Shown here: positions 51,136 to 59,255 of the stretch, one piece after another
Position numbering within the stretch: position 1 is the first letter of the stretch
How the letters are laid out: each line of letters opens with the position of its first letter
Assembly (NCBI GenBank): GCA_023422775.1
Contig: JAFAGM010000025.1
Location: 5,225 to 69,224, forward strand
Source of the DNA: Pseudomonadota bacterium
Lineage (GTDB): Bacteria > Pseudomonadota > Alphaproteobacteria > Rhizobiales > Xanthobacteraceae
Reading direction: 5' to 3'
Length of the DNA stretch: 64,000 bases
The notes under the pieces: generated by a model
Database searches by the model: none
What the model saw: the letters and a program-made list of their open reading frames with translations, nothing else
Told to the model about the DNA's origin: nothing
Translations under genes and position numbers: made by a program

Positions 51136-51253
51136 GGGATGAAGCGATGACGTCGCTTGCCGGCAAAGTCCGCGCTTGCCATTGTCGTGCGAAGTCAGGA
51201 TCTCGCCCTCACTGCCCGGTTTGCCGATCGCTGAAGCACTGCAGGAGTCGAAT

Positions 51254-51574
51254 TTGGACAATACAGCTTCACTGATCGCCTACTGGTACTTCCACCTGCC
51301 GAACTTCATACTTGCGGCGCTGATGTACACGATGCTTGGCCGGTTCCTGCTCGGCCTGATGGTCGACGCGGATTCGCCGAACTACATCTGGCGATTCTTC
51401 TGCCGGATCACCGACCCCGTGATCGCCGTCATCTCGATCGTAACTCCGAAGGTCACCGCTCCTGCCGTGCTGTGGCTGTTCGGCTTCGTCTGGATGTTCT
51501 GGCTGCGCGTCATCCTTCACTACACGCTGCTGTTGCTGAACCTCGCCCCCCGGGTTTCGGGAGCGGCATCATGA
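51254..51574 (+). CDS. YggT-like small membrane protein, 106 aa
   Basis: A small membrane protein with helices near residues 10-35 and 65-95. The segment CRITDPVIAVISIVTPKV resembles the YggT repeat, in which a conserved TDP motif follows the first helix. I use the TTG at 51254, with GGAG 8 nt upstream, since longer forms run into the preceding intergenic DNA. Its stop overlaps the next gene's ATG (ATGA). Role unknown; E. coli YggT is implicated in osmotic shock tolerance. Confidence 0.72.
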   Translation: MDNTASLIAYWYFHLPNFILAALMYTMLGRFLLGLMVDADSPNYIWRFFCRITDPVIAVISIVTPKVTAPAVLWLFGFVWMFWLRVILHYTLLLLNLAPRVSGAAS

Positions 51575-51894
51575 ACAGGAATTTCTATTTTGTCGGCATC
51601 GCATTCTTCGGAATGATCAACGGCATCTTCAACCAGCTCTGGCTGATCTTTGCGCTGCTGTACGTCCAGTCGTTTGCCAGTCCCCTGCTGTTCGGCAGCC
51701 TGTCGCTGACGCTGATGTTCGCGTCACTGATGGTGTCGACCGCCACGGTCATCCTGGGCGGAATTCCCGCGGCACTCTACGAACGGGCCACCGGCGCATC
51801 GGAATCGAGCGACGCCTCGCTCTGGATCTGGCTTGCCTCAACCGCGCTCCTGGCGCTGCCGGCCGCCGGTAACTTTCTCAGGATCGGCCTCTGA
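51571..51894 (+). CDS. Small polytopic membrane protein, 107 aa
   Basis: A 107-aa protein with three hydrophobic helices (about residues 4-28, 33-58 and 80-103). The start overlaps the YggT-like stop by 4 bp, so translation is coupled. No motif indicates function. These two and the next small membrane protein lie between the symporter terminator and the MHS transporter, and may form a separate envelope operon. Confidence 0.72.
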   Translation: MNRNFYFVGIAFFGMINGIFNQLWLIFALLYVQSFASPLLFGSLSLTLMFASLMVSTATVILGGIPAALYERATGASESSDASLWIWLASTALLALPAAGNFLRIGL

Positions 51895-51926
51895 GACCCC
51901 GGTTCCAAGGTTGAGAGCGGGAAGCC

Positions 51927-52349
51927 TTGGCGCTACGCTCCGCCTCCGAATTTTGCGAGACGGTCGGAGCGTGGCTACTCATGGAAGAGATGCGCCGGAT
52001 TGCCTATGAAACGGTGCTGCGCGCCTGCGGGTTCGCATCGCTCGCCATTTTCTGCGTGATGATCGGGTTGTCCTTTCTTCCTCGTTCCGCGTTTCAAGCG
52101 GGAGGGTTCCTGACGATCGTGATGACGCTCGTGCTGATGCTGAAAGCCCATGAAGCCCGGACCAAGGATCACCGCCGGACCGAGATGTGGCTCTACCTTC
52201 CCAAGGACAGCCGTCCGCCCCAGGCCTACGCGCAGCAGACGGTTTCGATCCTGATGCGGGACATCTATCTGCATTTCGCGCAATGGACGGCGCTGATAGC
52301 AATTGTGATGTTGACCATCGCGCTGCTTTTCTCGCTCGCGGCCCCTTAG
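51927..52349 (+). CDS. Small membrane protein, two to three helices
   Basis: A protein of 140 aa if started at TTG 51927 (GGGAAG upstream) or 122 aa from ATG 51981, giving MEEMRRIAYETVLRACG; the latter looks more like a natural N-terminus. It has two N-terminal helices (LAIFCVMIGLSFL, FLTIVMTLVLML), a cytoplasmic charged loop (KAHEARTKDHRRTEMWLYLPKDSRPP) and a C-terminal helix. Function unknown. It is probably in the same transcript as the two preceding genes. Confidence 0.68.
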   Translation: MALRSASEFCETVGAWLLMEEMRRIAYETVLRACGFASLAIFCVMIGLSFLPRSAFQAGGFLTIVMTLVLMLKAHEARTKDHRRTEMWLYLPKDSRPPQAYAQQTVSILMRDIYLHFAQWTALIAIVMLTIALLFSLAAP

Positions 52350-52681
52350 GACTTTAGTCTAGACGCTGGAGATGGAATTGAACTCTCCTGCCGATTCGAA
52401 TTTGGACGAATCCGGTTTTCCCCAGGCACTACGTCGTTAGATCGTAACGCGTTTTCGCTTTCAACTTCCCGATTGCAGCCAGATGCGCAGGTTGCCGTCG
52501 TGCCGGTGCGCGAGACATCGGGCGGTCAGTCCAAGTTGAAAATTACTAAAGTACTATTGGGCCTCGCTTTCCGAGCATGTAGGGGAGCATGTGGAATCTT
52601 GCGCGTCGACATGACGCAAATGCGGATTCGACATCAAGAAGCAAGACATCAAGAAGAACTGCAATTGGGGAGCGATTGAGA
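52350..52681. other. Upstream region of the MHS transporter gene
   Basis: About 330 bp without a credible gene. It contains the AAAGTACTATTG motif at 52548-52559 and a 15-bp tandem duplication (gacatcaagaagcaa, then gacatcaagaagaac) at about 52630-52659, just before the ribosome site of the transporter gene. Confidence 0.6.
52548..52559 (+). promoter_or_regulatory. Shared upstream motif AAAGTACTATTG, MHS transporter
   Basis: Second copy of the motif at 48646-48657, 122 bp upstream of the transporter ATG. The context (ttactaaagtactattgg) contains the symmetric core agtact. Confidence 0.4.
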
Positions 52682-54346
52682 ATGTCCACGATAGTTGCTA
52701 CGCCCGGCAAGGCGAAGGGAATGACGAAGGACGAACGCTTCGTCATCTTCGCATCGTCGCTTGGCACCGTTTTCGAATGGTATGACTTCTATCTCTACGG
52801 GTCGCTCGCCAGCATCATCGGCGCGCAGTTCTTCTCGGCCTATCCGCCGGCCACCCGCGATATCTTCGCGCTGCTGGCCTTTGCCGCCGGCTTCCTCGTT
52901 CGTCCGTTCGGCGCCATCGTGTTCGGCCGCGTCGGCGACATCGTCGGGCGGAAATACACCTTCCTCGTCACCATCCTGATCATGGGCCTGTCGACCTTCA
53001 TCGTCGGCCTGCTGCCCAACGCCGCCACCATCGGCATCGCCGCGCCGATCATCCTGATCGGTCTGCGCCTGCTGCAGGGCCTCGCGCTCGGCGGCGAGTA
53101 CGGCGGAGCCGCGACCTACGTGGCCGAGCATGCGCCGATGGGCAAGCGCGGCTACTACACGTCATTCATTCAGACCACCGCGACGCTGGGCCTGTTCCTG
53201 TCGTTGCTGGTGATTCTGTTCACTCGAACCATCCTCGGCGAGGCCGAGTTCGCCTCATGGGGCTGGCGAATCCCGTTCCTGCTGTCGGTGGTCCTGCTCG
53301 GCGTGTCCGTGATCATCCGGCTGAAACTGAACGAATCTCCGGTCTTCCAGAAGATGAAGGACGAGGGCAAGGGCTCCAAGGCCCCGCTGACCGAAGCCTT
53401 CGCCAACTGGAGCAACGCCAAGCTCGTCCTCATCGCCCTGATCGGCGGCGTGATGGGCCAGGGCGTGGTCTGGTACACCGGCCAGTTCTACGCGCTGTTC
53501 TTCCTGCAATCGATTCTCCAGGTCGACGGCTATACCTCCAACCTGCTGATCGCATGGTCGCTGCTGCTCGGCACCGGCTTCTTCATCGTGTTCGGCGCGC
53601 TGTCCGACAAGATCGGGCGCAAGCCGATCATCCTGGGAGGCTGTCTGATCGCGGCGCTGACCTTCTTCCCGATCTTCCGAATGATCTCGACCAACGCCAA
53701 CCCGACGCTGGAAAAGGCCATCGAATCGGTGAAGGTTGAAGTCGTGGCCGATCCGAAGGGCTGCGGCGACCTGTTCAACCCGGTTGGGACCCGCGTGTTC
53801 AGCGCACCTTGCGATCTGGCTCGCGACTTCCTGGCCAAGTCCTCGGTCAAGTACGACACCGTCGCCGGTCCGGCAGGATCGCCCACGATCATCCGCATCA
53901 ATGGCAAGGACGTTCCCTACACCAAGCCGGCTGATTCGAACGCCGGGGCGACGGCCGCCTTGCAGGAAGCGGGATATCCCAAGCGCGGCGCGAACCCGAC
54001 ACTCGTAAAGATGAGCCACCCGTTGGACATCTTCCGTCCGCAGGTCGCCGCCATCATCGGTCTGCTGTTCATCCTGGTGATCTACGTCACCATGGTGTAC
54101 GGGCCCATCGCCGCGTTGCTGGTCGAACTGTTTCCGACCAAGATCCGCTACACCTCGATGTCGCTGCCCTATCACATCGGCAACGGCTGGTTCGGCGGAT
54201 TGCTGCCGGCGACCTCGTTCGCAATCGTGGCCGCGACCGGCGATATCTATGCCGGTCTCTGGTACCCGATCATATTCGCGTCGATTACCGCCGTCGTCGG
54301 GTTCTTCTTCCTGCCCGAGACCAAGGACGTCGACATCACCAAGTAG
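52682..54346 (+). CDS. MFS transporter, metabolite:H+ symporter (MHS) family
   Basis: A 554-aa permease. It has the MHS start SSLGTVFEWYDFYLYGSLA, the MFS loop motif GRVGDIVGRKYTF, GLRLLQGLALGGEYGGAATYVAEHAP and a second GALSDKIGRKPI. Between the eighth and ninth helices (residues about 335-455) lies an unusually long hydrophilic stretch with VEVVADPKGCGDLFNPVG and three Cys, so it is longer than ordinary MHS proteins of about 430 aa. MHS carriers take dicarboxylates, alpha-ketoglutarate, proline or shikimate. The upstream motif links it to the kinase/regulator pair. A terminator follows. Confidence 0.9.
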   Translation: MSTIVATPGKAKGMTKDERFVIFASSLGTVFEWYDFYLYGSLASIIGAQFFSAYPPATRDIFALLAFAAGFLVRPFGAIVFGRVGDIVGRKYTFLVTILIMGLSTFIVGLLPNAATIGIAAPIILIGLRLLQGLALGGEYGGAATYVAEHAPMGKRGYYTSFIQTTATLGLFLSLLVILFTRTILGEAEFASWGWRIPFLLSVVLLGVSVIIRLKLNESPVFQKMKDEGKGSKAPLTEAFANWSNAKLVLIALIGGVMGQGVVWYTGQFYALFFLQSILQVDGYTSNLLIAWSLLLGTGFFIVFGALSDKIGRKPIILGGCLIAALTFFPIFRMISTNANPTLEKAIESVKVEVVADPKGCGDLFNPVGTRVFSAPCDLARDFLAKSSVKYDTVAGPAGSPTIIRINGKDVPYTKPADSNAGATAALQEAGYPKRGANPTLVKMSHPLDIFRPQVAAIIGLLFILVIYVTMVYGPIAALLVELFPTKIRYTSMSLPYHIGNGWFGGLLPATSFAIVAATGDIYAGLWYPIIFASITAVVGFFFLPETKDVDITK

Positions 54347-54387
54347 GTTCCGGCAGGGCGCTGCAAGCGCCCGAGCCAAACCAACAG

Positions 54388-54420
54388 GCCGGCCGCGAAG
54401 CCATTCGCGGCCGGCTTTCC
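54388..54420 (+). terminator. Rho-independent terminator after the MHS transporter
   Basis: An 11-bp stem gccggccgcga / tcgcggccggc with a 6-nt loop followed by tttcctttgg, between convergent genes, so it may act for both. Confidence 0.82.
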
Positions 54421-54431
54421 TTTGGCGGGTC

Positions 54432-54905
54432 TCAATCCGTTGCGCCGACGAATTGCAGCACGATCTCGCGCCGGTGCGGTCGCGCCCGATGCTCGACCAG
54501 GTAGACCGCCTGCCACGTTCCCAGGGCGAGCGCCCTGCCCAGCACAGGGACGTGCAGCGAGGTTGCGGTCAGCATGGTCTTGATGTGCGCCGGCATGTCG
54601 TCCGGCCCCTCGGTGTCGTGACGCCATCCCGCATTCTCGGGCGCGAGCCGGTCCAGCGCCGTCGTCAGATCGACGAGCACGGTCGGATCGGCGTTCTCCT
54701 GGATCGTCAGCGACGCCGAGGTGTGGCGGATGAACAGCGTCACCGCGCCTTCCCGCGCGCGTGCATCCGTCAAGAATTTCGCGACCTCTGCAGTGAGGTC
54801 GGTGAACCCCGCGCCCGACGTCTGCACGGTGAGCAGCGAGGAAACAATGGAGGTGGCGGTCACGGACGAAGCTTCCGTGCGGGAGAAGAACTTGGATGCT
54901 GTCAT
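54432..54905 (-). CDS. yjbQ: YjbQ-family protein (UPF0047, secondary thiamine-phosphate synthase type)
   Basis: A 157-aa YjbQ protein. The conserved metal or ligand His residues are visible in LFIRHTSASLTIQENADP and RHDTEGPDDMPAHIKTML, and the C-terminal GTWQAVYLVEHRARPHRRE is diagnostic. E. coli YjbQ can act as a weak thiamine-phosphate synthase; its real role is uncertain. Convergent with the MHS transporter and monocistronic. Confidence 0.93.
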   Translation of the reverse strand: MTASKFFSRTEASSVTATSIVSSLLTVQTSGAGFTDLTAEVAKFLTDARAREGAVTLFIRHTSASLTIQENADPTVLVDLTTALDRLAPENAGWRHDTEGPDDMPAHIKTMLTATSLHVPVLGRALALGTWQAVYLVEHRARPHRREIVLQFVGATD

Positions 54906-54927
54906 CGAGCGTCAATCCATGCACTGC

Positions 54928-55036
54928 CCTCATCCTGAGGAGGCGCGAAGCGCCGTCTCGAAGGATGTGTTCGGGGCGCCAAAGCCATACAAACTCATGG
55001 TTCGAGACGCGCGAAGACGCGCTCCTCACCATGAGG
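54928..55036. repeat. Composite intergenic repeat (cctcatcctgagg type)
   Basis: Two oppositely oriented elements form a long imperfect palindrome. The left part is cctcatcctgagg, ggcgcgaagcgcc and ctcgaaggatg. The right part, ttcgagacgcgcgaagacgcg then ctcctcaccatgagg, is roughly its inverse. This type of element is abundant between genes in Bradyrhizobium. It contains no gene. Confidence 0.75.
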
Positions 55037-55047
55037 CTATTCCATAG

Positions 55048-55590
55048 TCAAATCTTGCCGCTGTTGGCGTCCCGCTGCAGCCGGTTCGCCATCTCGATCA
55101 ATTGCCGCCACGCCCGCTCCAGGAAAGACATCACGCGGTCCATGTCGCGATCGCTCGGCAGCGGGATTTCGATCTTGCGCTCGCCTTCGGCCGCCTTCGG
55201 CTCGCTCTTCTTCAGCGAGTCCGATTTCGGCAGCGGCTCCTCGATCTTGCCGGACACGGTAGGCTCGCGCTCGGCGAGTTCTGCCTTGAGTTTCTCATTG
55301 TCGGCCTTGAGCCGCTCGTTGTCAGTCTGCAGCCGGCCGATTTCGGCGTCCATCGCCGTTCGTTCATCGGGCACGGCGTAGCAGGCCCAGCCTGCGCCCG
55401 AATTGTTGCAGGTCGACACAGCGCCCGTCCTGGTATCGAGCCGAAGCACGCCGTCACCGGCCGGCGACAGCGCATAGCGGCCGTTCTCGGTCTCCGGCAT
55501 CGGGCCGGCGAGCGCGTAACCGGCGCACGAAAGGGTACACGCGAGCACGAGGAGGGCTGCGGATGTCGTGGATGATTTCGCTATGCGCAT
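55048..55590 (-). CDS. Secreted coiled-coil protein, function unknown
   Basis: A 180-aa protein with a Sec signal peptide (ending about YALAGP). A short domain with two Cys (VSTCNNSGAGWACYAVPDE) precedes a heptad-like coiled coil (residues about 80-110, with LQTDNERLKADNEKLKAELA) and a charged linker, and it ends in an amphipathic helix. The repeated RYALSPAGDGVLRLDTRTG stretch is typical of a conserved rhizobial periplasmic family. No enzymatic motif. Function unknown. Confidence 0.75.
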   Translation of the reverse strand: MRIAKSSTTSAALLVLACTLSCAGYALAGPMPETENGRYALSPAGDGVLRLDTRTGAVSTCNNSGAGWACYAVPDERTAMDAEIGRLQTDNERLKADNEKLKAELAEREPTVSGKIEEPLPKSDSLKKSEPKAAEGERKIEIPLPSDRDMDRVMSFLERAWRQLIEMANRLQRDANSGKI

Positions 55591-55700
55591 GTGCTTGCTC
55601 CCGCCTCAGGACAGTAGCGGTTTCCTCAACCGCAGGGGCGCTTTCAAGGCGTCGGGAGCGCGATCATCTCGACCCGCCCTATCATCCCCGGACCTTATCT

Positions 55701-56324
55701 CTAGACCTTTGAGCTATAGGGCCCGCGGCCGGACTTCAACGCATCGGCCAGCAATTCGATGCGGTCCTGTCCCCAGAACACCTCTCCATCCAGCACGTAG
55801 ACCGGCGAGCCGAACACGTCGGTGGCCAGCGCATCCTGCCGGTTCTGCTCGTAAGCCGCGCTGATCTCCTCCGAGCCCGATCGCTCCACCAATCGCTGGC
55901 CGGGCAGCCCCGATTCGTCGGCCAGTTTTGCAATCGTTGCGGGGTCGGCCAGATTGAGTTGGTCTTCCCAGACACCGGCAAAGCCGCGTTGCAAATATCG
56001 TTCGGGATCGAGGCCGGCCTCGATCGCCGCGATCACGACGCCATCGGCCAGCCGGGCATTGAACGGCCAGTGCGCCGGCTGCAAATGAAACTTCAGGCCG
56101 CGCTTGTCGCGCCAGCGCTGCAGTTCGACCATCCGGTAGCGCTGGCGCACCGGATGGCGCTTCATCAAGGGCAAGCCGCCGGTTTCCGAGAACAGGTCGA
56201 CCAGCACCACGGGCTTGTAATTCACCTTGAGATCATAAGCACTTACGAGGTCGCGAAAAGCTCCATGTCCGATATAGGCCCACGGCGATTGCAGCGAGAA
56301 ATAGTATTCGACCTGGCGTGGCAT
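55701..56324 (-). CDS. 2-hydroxychromene-2-carboxylate isomerase-like DsbA-family protein
   Basis: A 207-aa thioredoxin-fold protein of the kappa-GST/HCCA isomerase group. The start VEYYFSLQSPWAYIGHGAF carries Ser in place of the DsbA CxxC. Other landmarks are NARLADGVVIAAIEAGLD and GSPVYVLDGEVFWGQDR near the C-terminus. These enzymes use glutathione as a cofactor to isomerise naphthalene-pathway intermediates; here no aromatic operon is adjacent, so the true substrate is unknown. The ATG at 56324 is chosen; upstream codons lack conservation. Confidence 0.88.
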   Translation of the reverse strand: MPRQVEYYFSLQSPWAYIGHGAFRDLVSAYDLKVNYKPVVLVDLFSETGGLPLMKRHPVRQRYRMVELQRWRDKRGLKFHLQPAHWPFNARLADGVVIAAIEAGLDPERYLQRGFAGVWEDQLNLADPATIAKLADESGLPGQRLVERSGSEEISAAYEQNRQDALATDVFGSPVYVLDGEVFWGQDRIELLADALKSGRGPYSSKV

Positions 56325-56504
56325 GCTGGCTCCGGGAATCGGGATTTGAAGTTCGTTCCGAGCATCCCAACAGGTCGGCGAAATCCGCGCAAGATTGATC
56401 GATGTCGCGCCAGCTGTTGCACTGCGATGACAGGTTGGCGGGGTTGCTGAGAGTGCGAAAATAAATCGTGTCAAATCAACGCACTAACTGGTTACGGCGC
56501 AATC

Positions 56505-56533
56505 TTGACTTGATCAGACGCGGTAAGTATGGT
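56505..56533 (+). promoter_or_regulatory. Candidate promoter of the F0 ATP synthase operon
   Basis: TTGACT at 56505-56510, 17 nt, then TATGGT at 56528-56533, lying 67 bp upstream of atpI. The -35 is close to consensus, the -10 is moderate. Confidence 0.35.
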
Positions 56534-56600
56534 CCGCCCGGCTTTCAAGGGTGACGGGGCGCAATTTCCATCAACCGCAGCATCGTTTAGTGTCTTGGCC

Positions 56601-56972
56601 ATGGCCGAAGACAAGAACGACAACGCAAGTGGAAATCGCGATCAATCGTCGTCTGACGAAGCTGCGCTTTCCGCAAGGCTCGGAAGTCTCGATCACCGAT
56701 TGTCCGAATTTCGCGACAACCGGAAGCTCAGGACTGATCAACCCGAAACTGAAAGCGGCGACACGGCTGCCAGAACCTCTGCAATGGCGCTGGGTTTCCG
56801 CCTTTCCTCGGAATTGGTCGCGGGCGTTGTCGTCGGGGCGGCGATTGGCTGGGGAGTCGACCGTTGGCTGTCGACATCGCCGTTCGGTCTCATCGTGTTT
56901 CTGCTGCTTGGCTTCACCGCCGGCGTGGTCAACGTGGTGAGGTCTGCAGGCGTAGCTTCCCGCAATCGCTGA
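56601..56972 (+). CDS. atpI: ATP synthase protein I
   Basis: A 123-aa protein with a charged N-terminal half and two membrane helices in the C-terminal half (SSELVAGVVVGAAIGWGVDRWL, FGLIVFLLLGFTAGVVNVV). This is the AtpI form of Rhizobiales, which helps assemble the c-ring. I start at the ATG at 56601 (MAEDKNDNAS), because upstream codons are intergenic in character. It leads the operon atpI-atpB-atpE-b'-b; the F1 genes are elsewhere, as usual in this group. Confidence 0.9.
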   Translation: MAEDKNDNASGNRDQSSSDEAALSARLGSLDHRLSEFRDNRKLRTDQPETESGDTAARTSAMALGFRLSSELVAGVVVGAAIGWGVDRWLSTSPFGLIVFLLLGFTAGVVNVVRSAGVASRNR

Positions 56973-57042
56973 GCATCGACGGGAAGTCACGACATTTGAA
57001 ATTCGATTGCCGGCCAGGGCCGGTGGATAAAGAGCCGCGCGG

Positions 57043-57798
57043 ATGAAAATCGACCCGATCCACCAGTTCAATATCGAGCCCCTCTTCACGATCGGCCATA
57101 TCGGCAACCACACGATCGCCTTCACCAACTCGTCGCTCTACATGTTCATCACCGTGGCGGTGATCTCGCTGCTGATGATCGGCAGCATGGCGAGAGGGCA
57201 GCTGGTTCCGGGACGGATGCAGTCCATCGCCGAAATCTCCTACGAGTTCGTCGCCTCGACGATCCGCTCTACTGCCGGCGCGGAAGGCATGAAGTTCTTC
57301 CCGCTGATCTTCTCGCTCTTCATGTTCATCTGCGTTTCGAACCTGATCGGCATCATCCCCTACACGTTCACGGTTTCCAGCCACATCATCGTCACCGCCG
57401 CCCTGGCGCTCCTGGTCTTCTTCACGGTGCTGATCTACGGCGTCTACAAGAACGGCCTGAAGTTCTTCGGCATTTTCGTGCCGCGCGGCGTTCCCGGCTA
57501 CATCCTGCCGCTGGTCATGTTCATCGAAATCCTGTCGTTCTTCCTGCGACCGGTTTCGCACAGCGTGCGTCTGTTCGCCAACATGCTGGCCGGCCACATC
57601 GCGCTGAAGGTGTTCGCGGGCTTCGTCGCCATGCTCGGCGTCTCGCTGGGCGCCATCGGCTGGTTCGGCGGCATTTTGCCGCTGGCGCTCACTGTCGCGC
57701 TGACCGCCCTCGAACTGCTGGTCGCGTTCCTGCAGGCCTACGTCTTCGCGATCCTGACCTGCATCTACCTCAACGACGCCATTCATCCGGGACACTAA
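57043..57798 (+). CDS. atpB: F0F1 ATP synthase subunit a
   Basis: A 251-aa integral membrane subunit that forms the proton half-channels beside the c-ring. The essential Arg is Arg176 in PVSHSVRLFANMLAGH, and the C-terminal LELLVAFLQAYVFAILTCIYLNDA matches the family. The N-terminus MKIDPIHQFNIEPL is typical of rhizobial proteins. It is 70 bp from atpI and 56 bp from atpE. Confidence 0.97.
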   Translation: MKIDPIHQFNIEPLFTIGHIGNHTIAFTNSSLYMFITVAVISLLMIGSMARGQLVPGRMQSIAEISYEFVASTIRSTAGAEGMKFFPLIFSLFMFICVSNLIGIIPYTFTVSSHIIVTAALALLVFFTVLIYGVYKNGLKFFGIFVPRGVPGYILPLVMFIEILSFFLRPVSHSVRLFANMLAGHIALKVFAGFVAMLGVSLGAIGWFGGILPLALTVALTALELLVAFLQAYVFAILTCIYLNDAIHPGH

Positions 57799-57854
57799 GC
57801 GGTCCGGGGAATTTCCACCCACACTACGTCTTACCTCTCAAGGAGCTCTAGAAA

Positions 57855-58085
57855 ATGGAACCGGCAGCAGCAAAACTTATCGGCGCGGGCATCGCATGCA
57901 TCGGCATGGGCGGCGCGGGCGTCGGCGTGGGCATCATCTTCGGCAACTACCTTGCCGCTGCGGTGCGCAACCCCTCTGCCGCGCAGGGCCAGTTCGGCAA
58001 CCTGATCTTCGGCTTCGCCGTGACCGAAGCGCTCGGTATTTTCTCGCTGCTGATCGCGCTGCTGCTGCTGTTCGTTCCGCTCTGA
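57855..58085 (+). CDS. atpE: F0F1 ATP synthase subunit c
   Basis: A 76-aa hairpin of two membrane helices that oligomerises into the rotary c-ring. The glycine-rich first helix (AGIACIGMGGAGVGVGIIFG), the polar loop RNPSAAQGQ and the proton-binding Glu58 in FAVTEALGIFSLL are all present. Confidence 0.98.
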   Translation: MEPAAAKLIGAGIACIGMGGAGVGVGIIFGNYLAAAVRNPSAAQGQFGNLIFGFAVTEALGIFSLLIALLLLFVPL

Positions 58086-58142
58086 GCTGCACCTTCCCGC
58101 GCCGCCTCCGGGCGGCGCGCCTGACAGCAACAGGAGAATTCC

Positions 58143-58691
58143 GTGGCTGAGAAAAGTCATGGTACCGGCGCCCATACCGAGGCGGACGGCGGACACGGCG
58201 GAGGCTTTCCTCCGTTCGAGTCGAGCACGTTTGCTTCACAGCTGGTATCGCTCGCCATCGCGTTCGTCGCGCTCTATCTGATCGTGTCGCGCATTGCGCT
58301 GCCGCGTGTCGGAAGCGTGATCGACGCACGCCAGAACGCCATCGAGGGCGATCTGGCGCAGGCGCAGAAACTGAAGGACGAGTCCGACGCTGCGCTGAAG
58401 GCGTATGAAAAGGACCTCGCCGATGCGCGCTCCCGCGCGCAGGCCATCGGCAACGAGACCCGCGAGAAGCTGAACGCGAGTTCGGAAGCCGAGCGCAAGA
58501 CGCTGGAAGACCAGCTCAACGCCAAGCTTGCCGCCGCCGAGAAGCAGATCGCGGCGACCCGCGAGACCGCGATGAGCAACGTTCGCGGCATCGCCGCGGA
58601 TGCAGCCGGCGCGATCGTGCAGCGTCTCACCGGCGTACTGCCCGACAGCAAGGCGGTGACCAGCGCCGTCGACGCATCGTTGAAGGGATAG
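58143..58691 (+). CDS. F0F1 ATP synthase subunit b' (second b-type subunit)
   Basis: A 182-aa peripheral stalk subunit starting at GTG with GGAG upstream. One membrane helix (residues about 30-50, SLAIAFVALYLIVSRIAL) follows a Gly/His-rich leader, then a long coiled coil rich in Ala, Lys and Glu. In photosynthetic and Rhizobiales-type bacteria the stalk is a b/b' heterodimer; this is the b' (atpG or atpF2) gene. Next gene starts 4 bp after it. Confidence 0.93.
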   Translation: MAEKSHGTGAHTEADGGHGGGFPPFESSTFASQLVSLAIAFVALYLIVSRIALPRVGSVIDARQNAIEGDLAQAQKLKDESDAALKAYEKDLADARSRAQAIGNETREKLNASSEAERKTLEDQLNAKLAAAEKQIAATRETAMSNVRGIAADAAGAIVQRLTGVLPDSKAVTSAVDASLKG

Positions 58692-58695
58692 GCCG

Positions 58696-59181
58696 ATGTT
58701 CGCTCAACCGGAAACCTGGGTAGCAGTTGCCTTCGTCATCCTGCTGGTGCTGTTTGCCTATCTCGGCATCCACAAGACGGTACTCACGGCGCTCGACCAC
58801 CGCGCCGAGCGCATCAAGGCCGAACTCGACGAGGCGCGGCGGCTGAAGGAAGACGCCGCCAAGCTGCTGGCCGAATACAAGGCCAAGCGCAGCAGCGCCG
58901 AGCGTGAGGCCGAGGAGATCATCGCGAACGCCAGGGCCGAAGCCGAGCGCGTCGCGACCGAGACCAAGGCCAAGATGGAAGACTTCGTCGCCCGCCGCAC
59001 CAAGACCGCCGAGAGCAAGATCGCCCTCGCCGAAGCCCAGGCGCTGGCCGACGTTCGCGCCGCCGCCGCCAATGCCGCGGTCTCGGCCGCCTCGACCATC
59101 CTGTCGCAGTCGGTCAAGGGCTCCGTCGCCGACGACCTGCTCGCCAAGGGCATCGCCGAAGTTCGCGCCAAGCTGAACTGA
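58696..59181 (+). CDS. atpF: F0F1 ATP synthase subunit b
   Basis: A 161-aa stalk subunit with an N-terminal membrane helix (WVAVAFVILLVLFAYLG) and a coiled coil to the C-terminus. The block SAEREAEEIIANARAEAERV is typical. It pairs with b' to tether F1. Last gene of the operon; terminator follows after 37 bp. Confidence 0.95.
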   Translation: MFAQPETWVAVAFVILLVLFAYLGIHKTVLTALDHRAERIKAELDEARRLKEDAAKLLAEYKAKRSSAEREAEEIIANARAEAERVATETKAKMEDFVARRTKTAESKIALAEAQALADVRAAAANAAVSAASTILSQSVKGSVADDLLAKGIAEVRAKLN

Positions 59182-59218
59182 CAAGCTGTCACTGATCGGT
59201 TCCGACAACCAAAACAAG

Positions 59219-59249
59219 GCCGGCGCGAGACGATCGCGCCGGCTTTTTT
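59219..59249 (+). terminator. Rho-independent terminator of the F0 operon
   Basis: A 10-bp stem gccggcgcga / tcgcgccggc with a 5-nt loop, followed by six T residues, between convergent genes. Confidence 0.95.
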
Positions 59250-59255
59250 GTTGCC

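Noticed and set aside
54906..55047. Search for a CRISPR array or small RNA in the repeat cluster
   Set aside because: The element is a single composite palindrome, without regularly spaced direct repeats.
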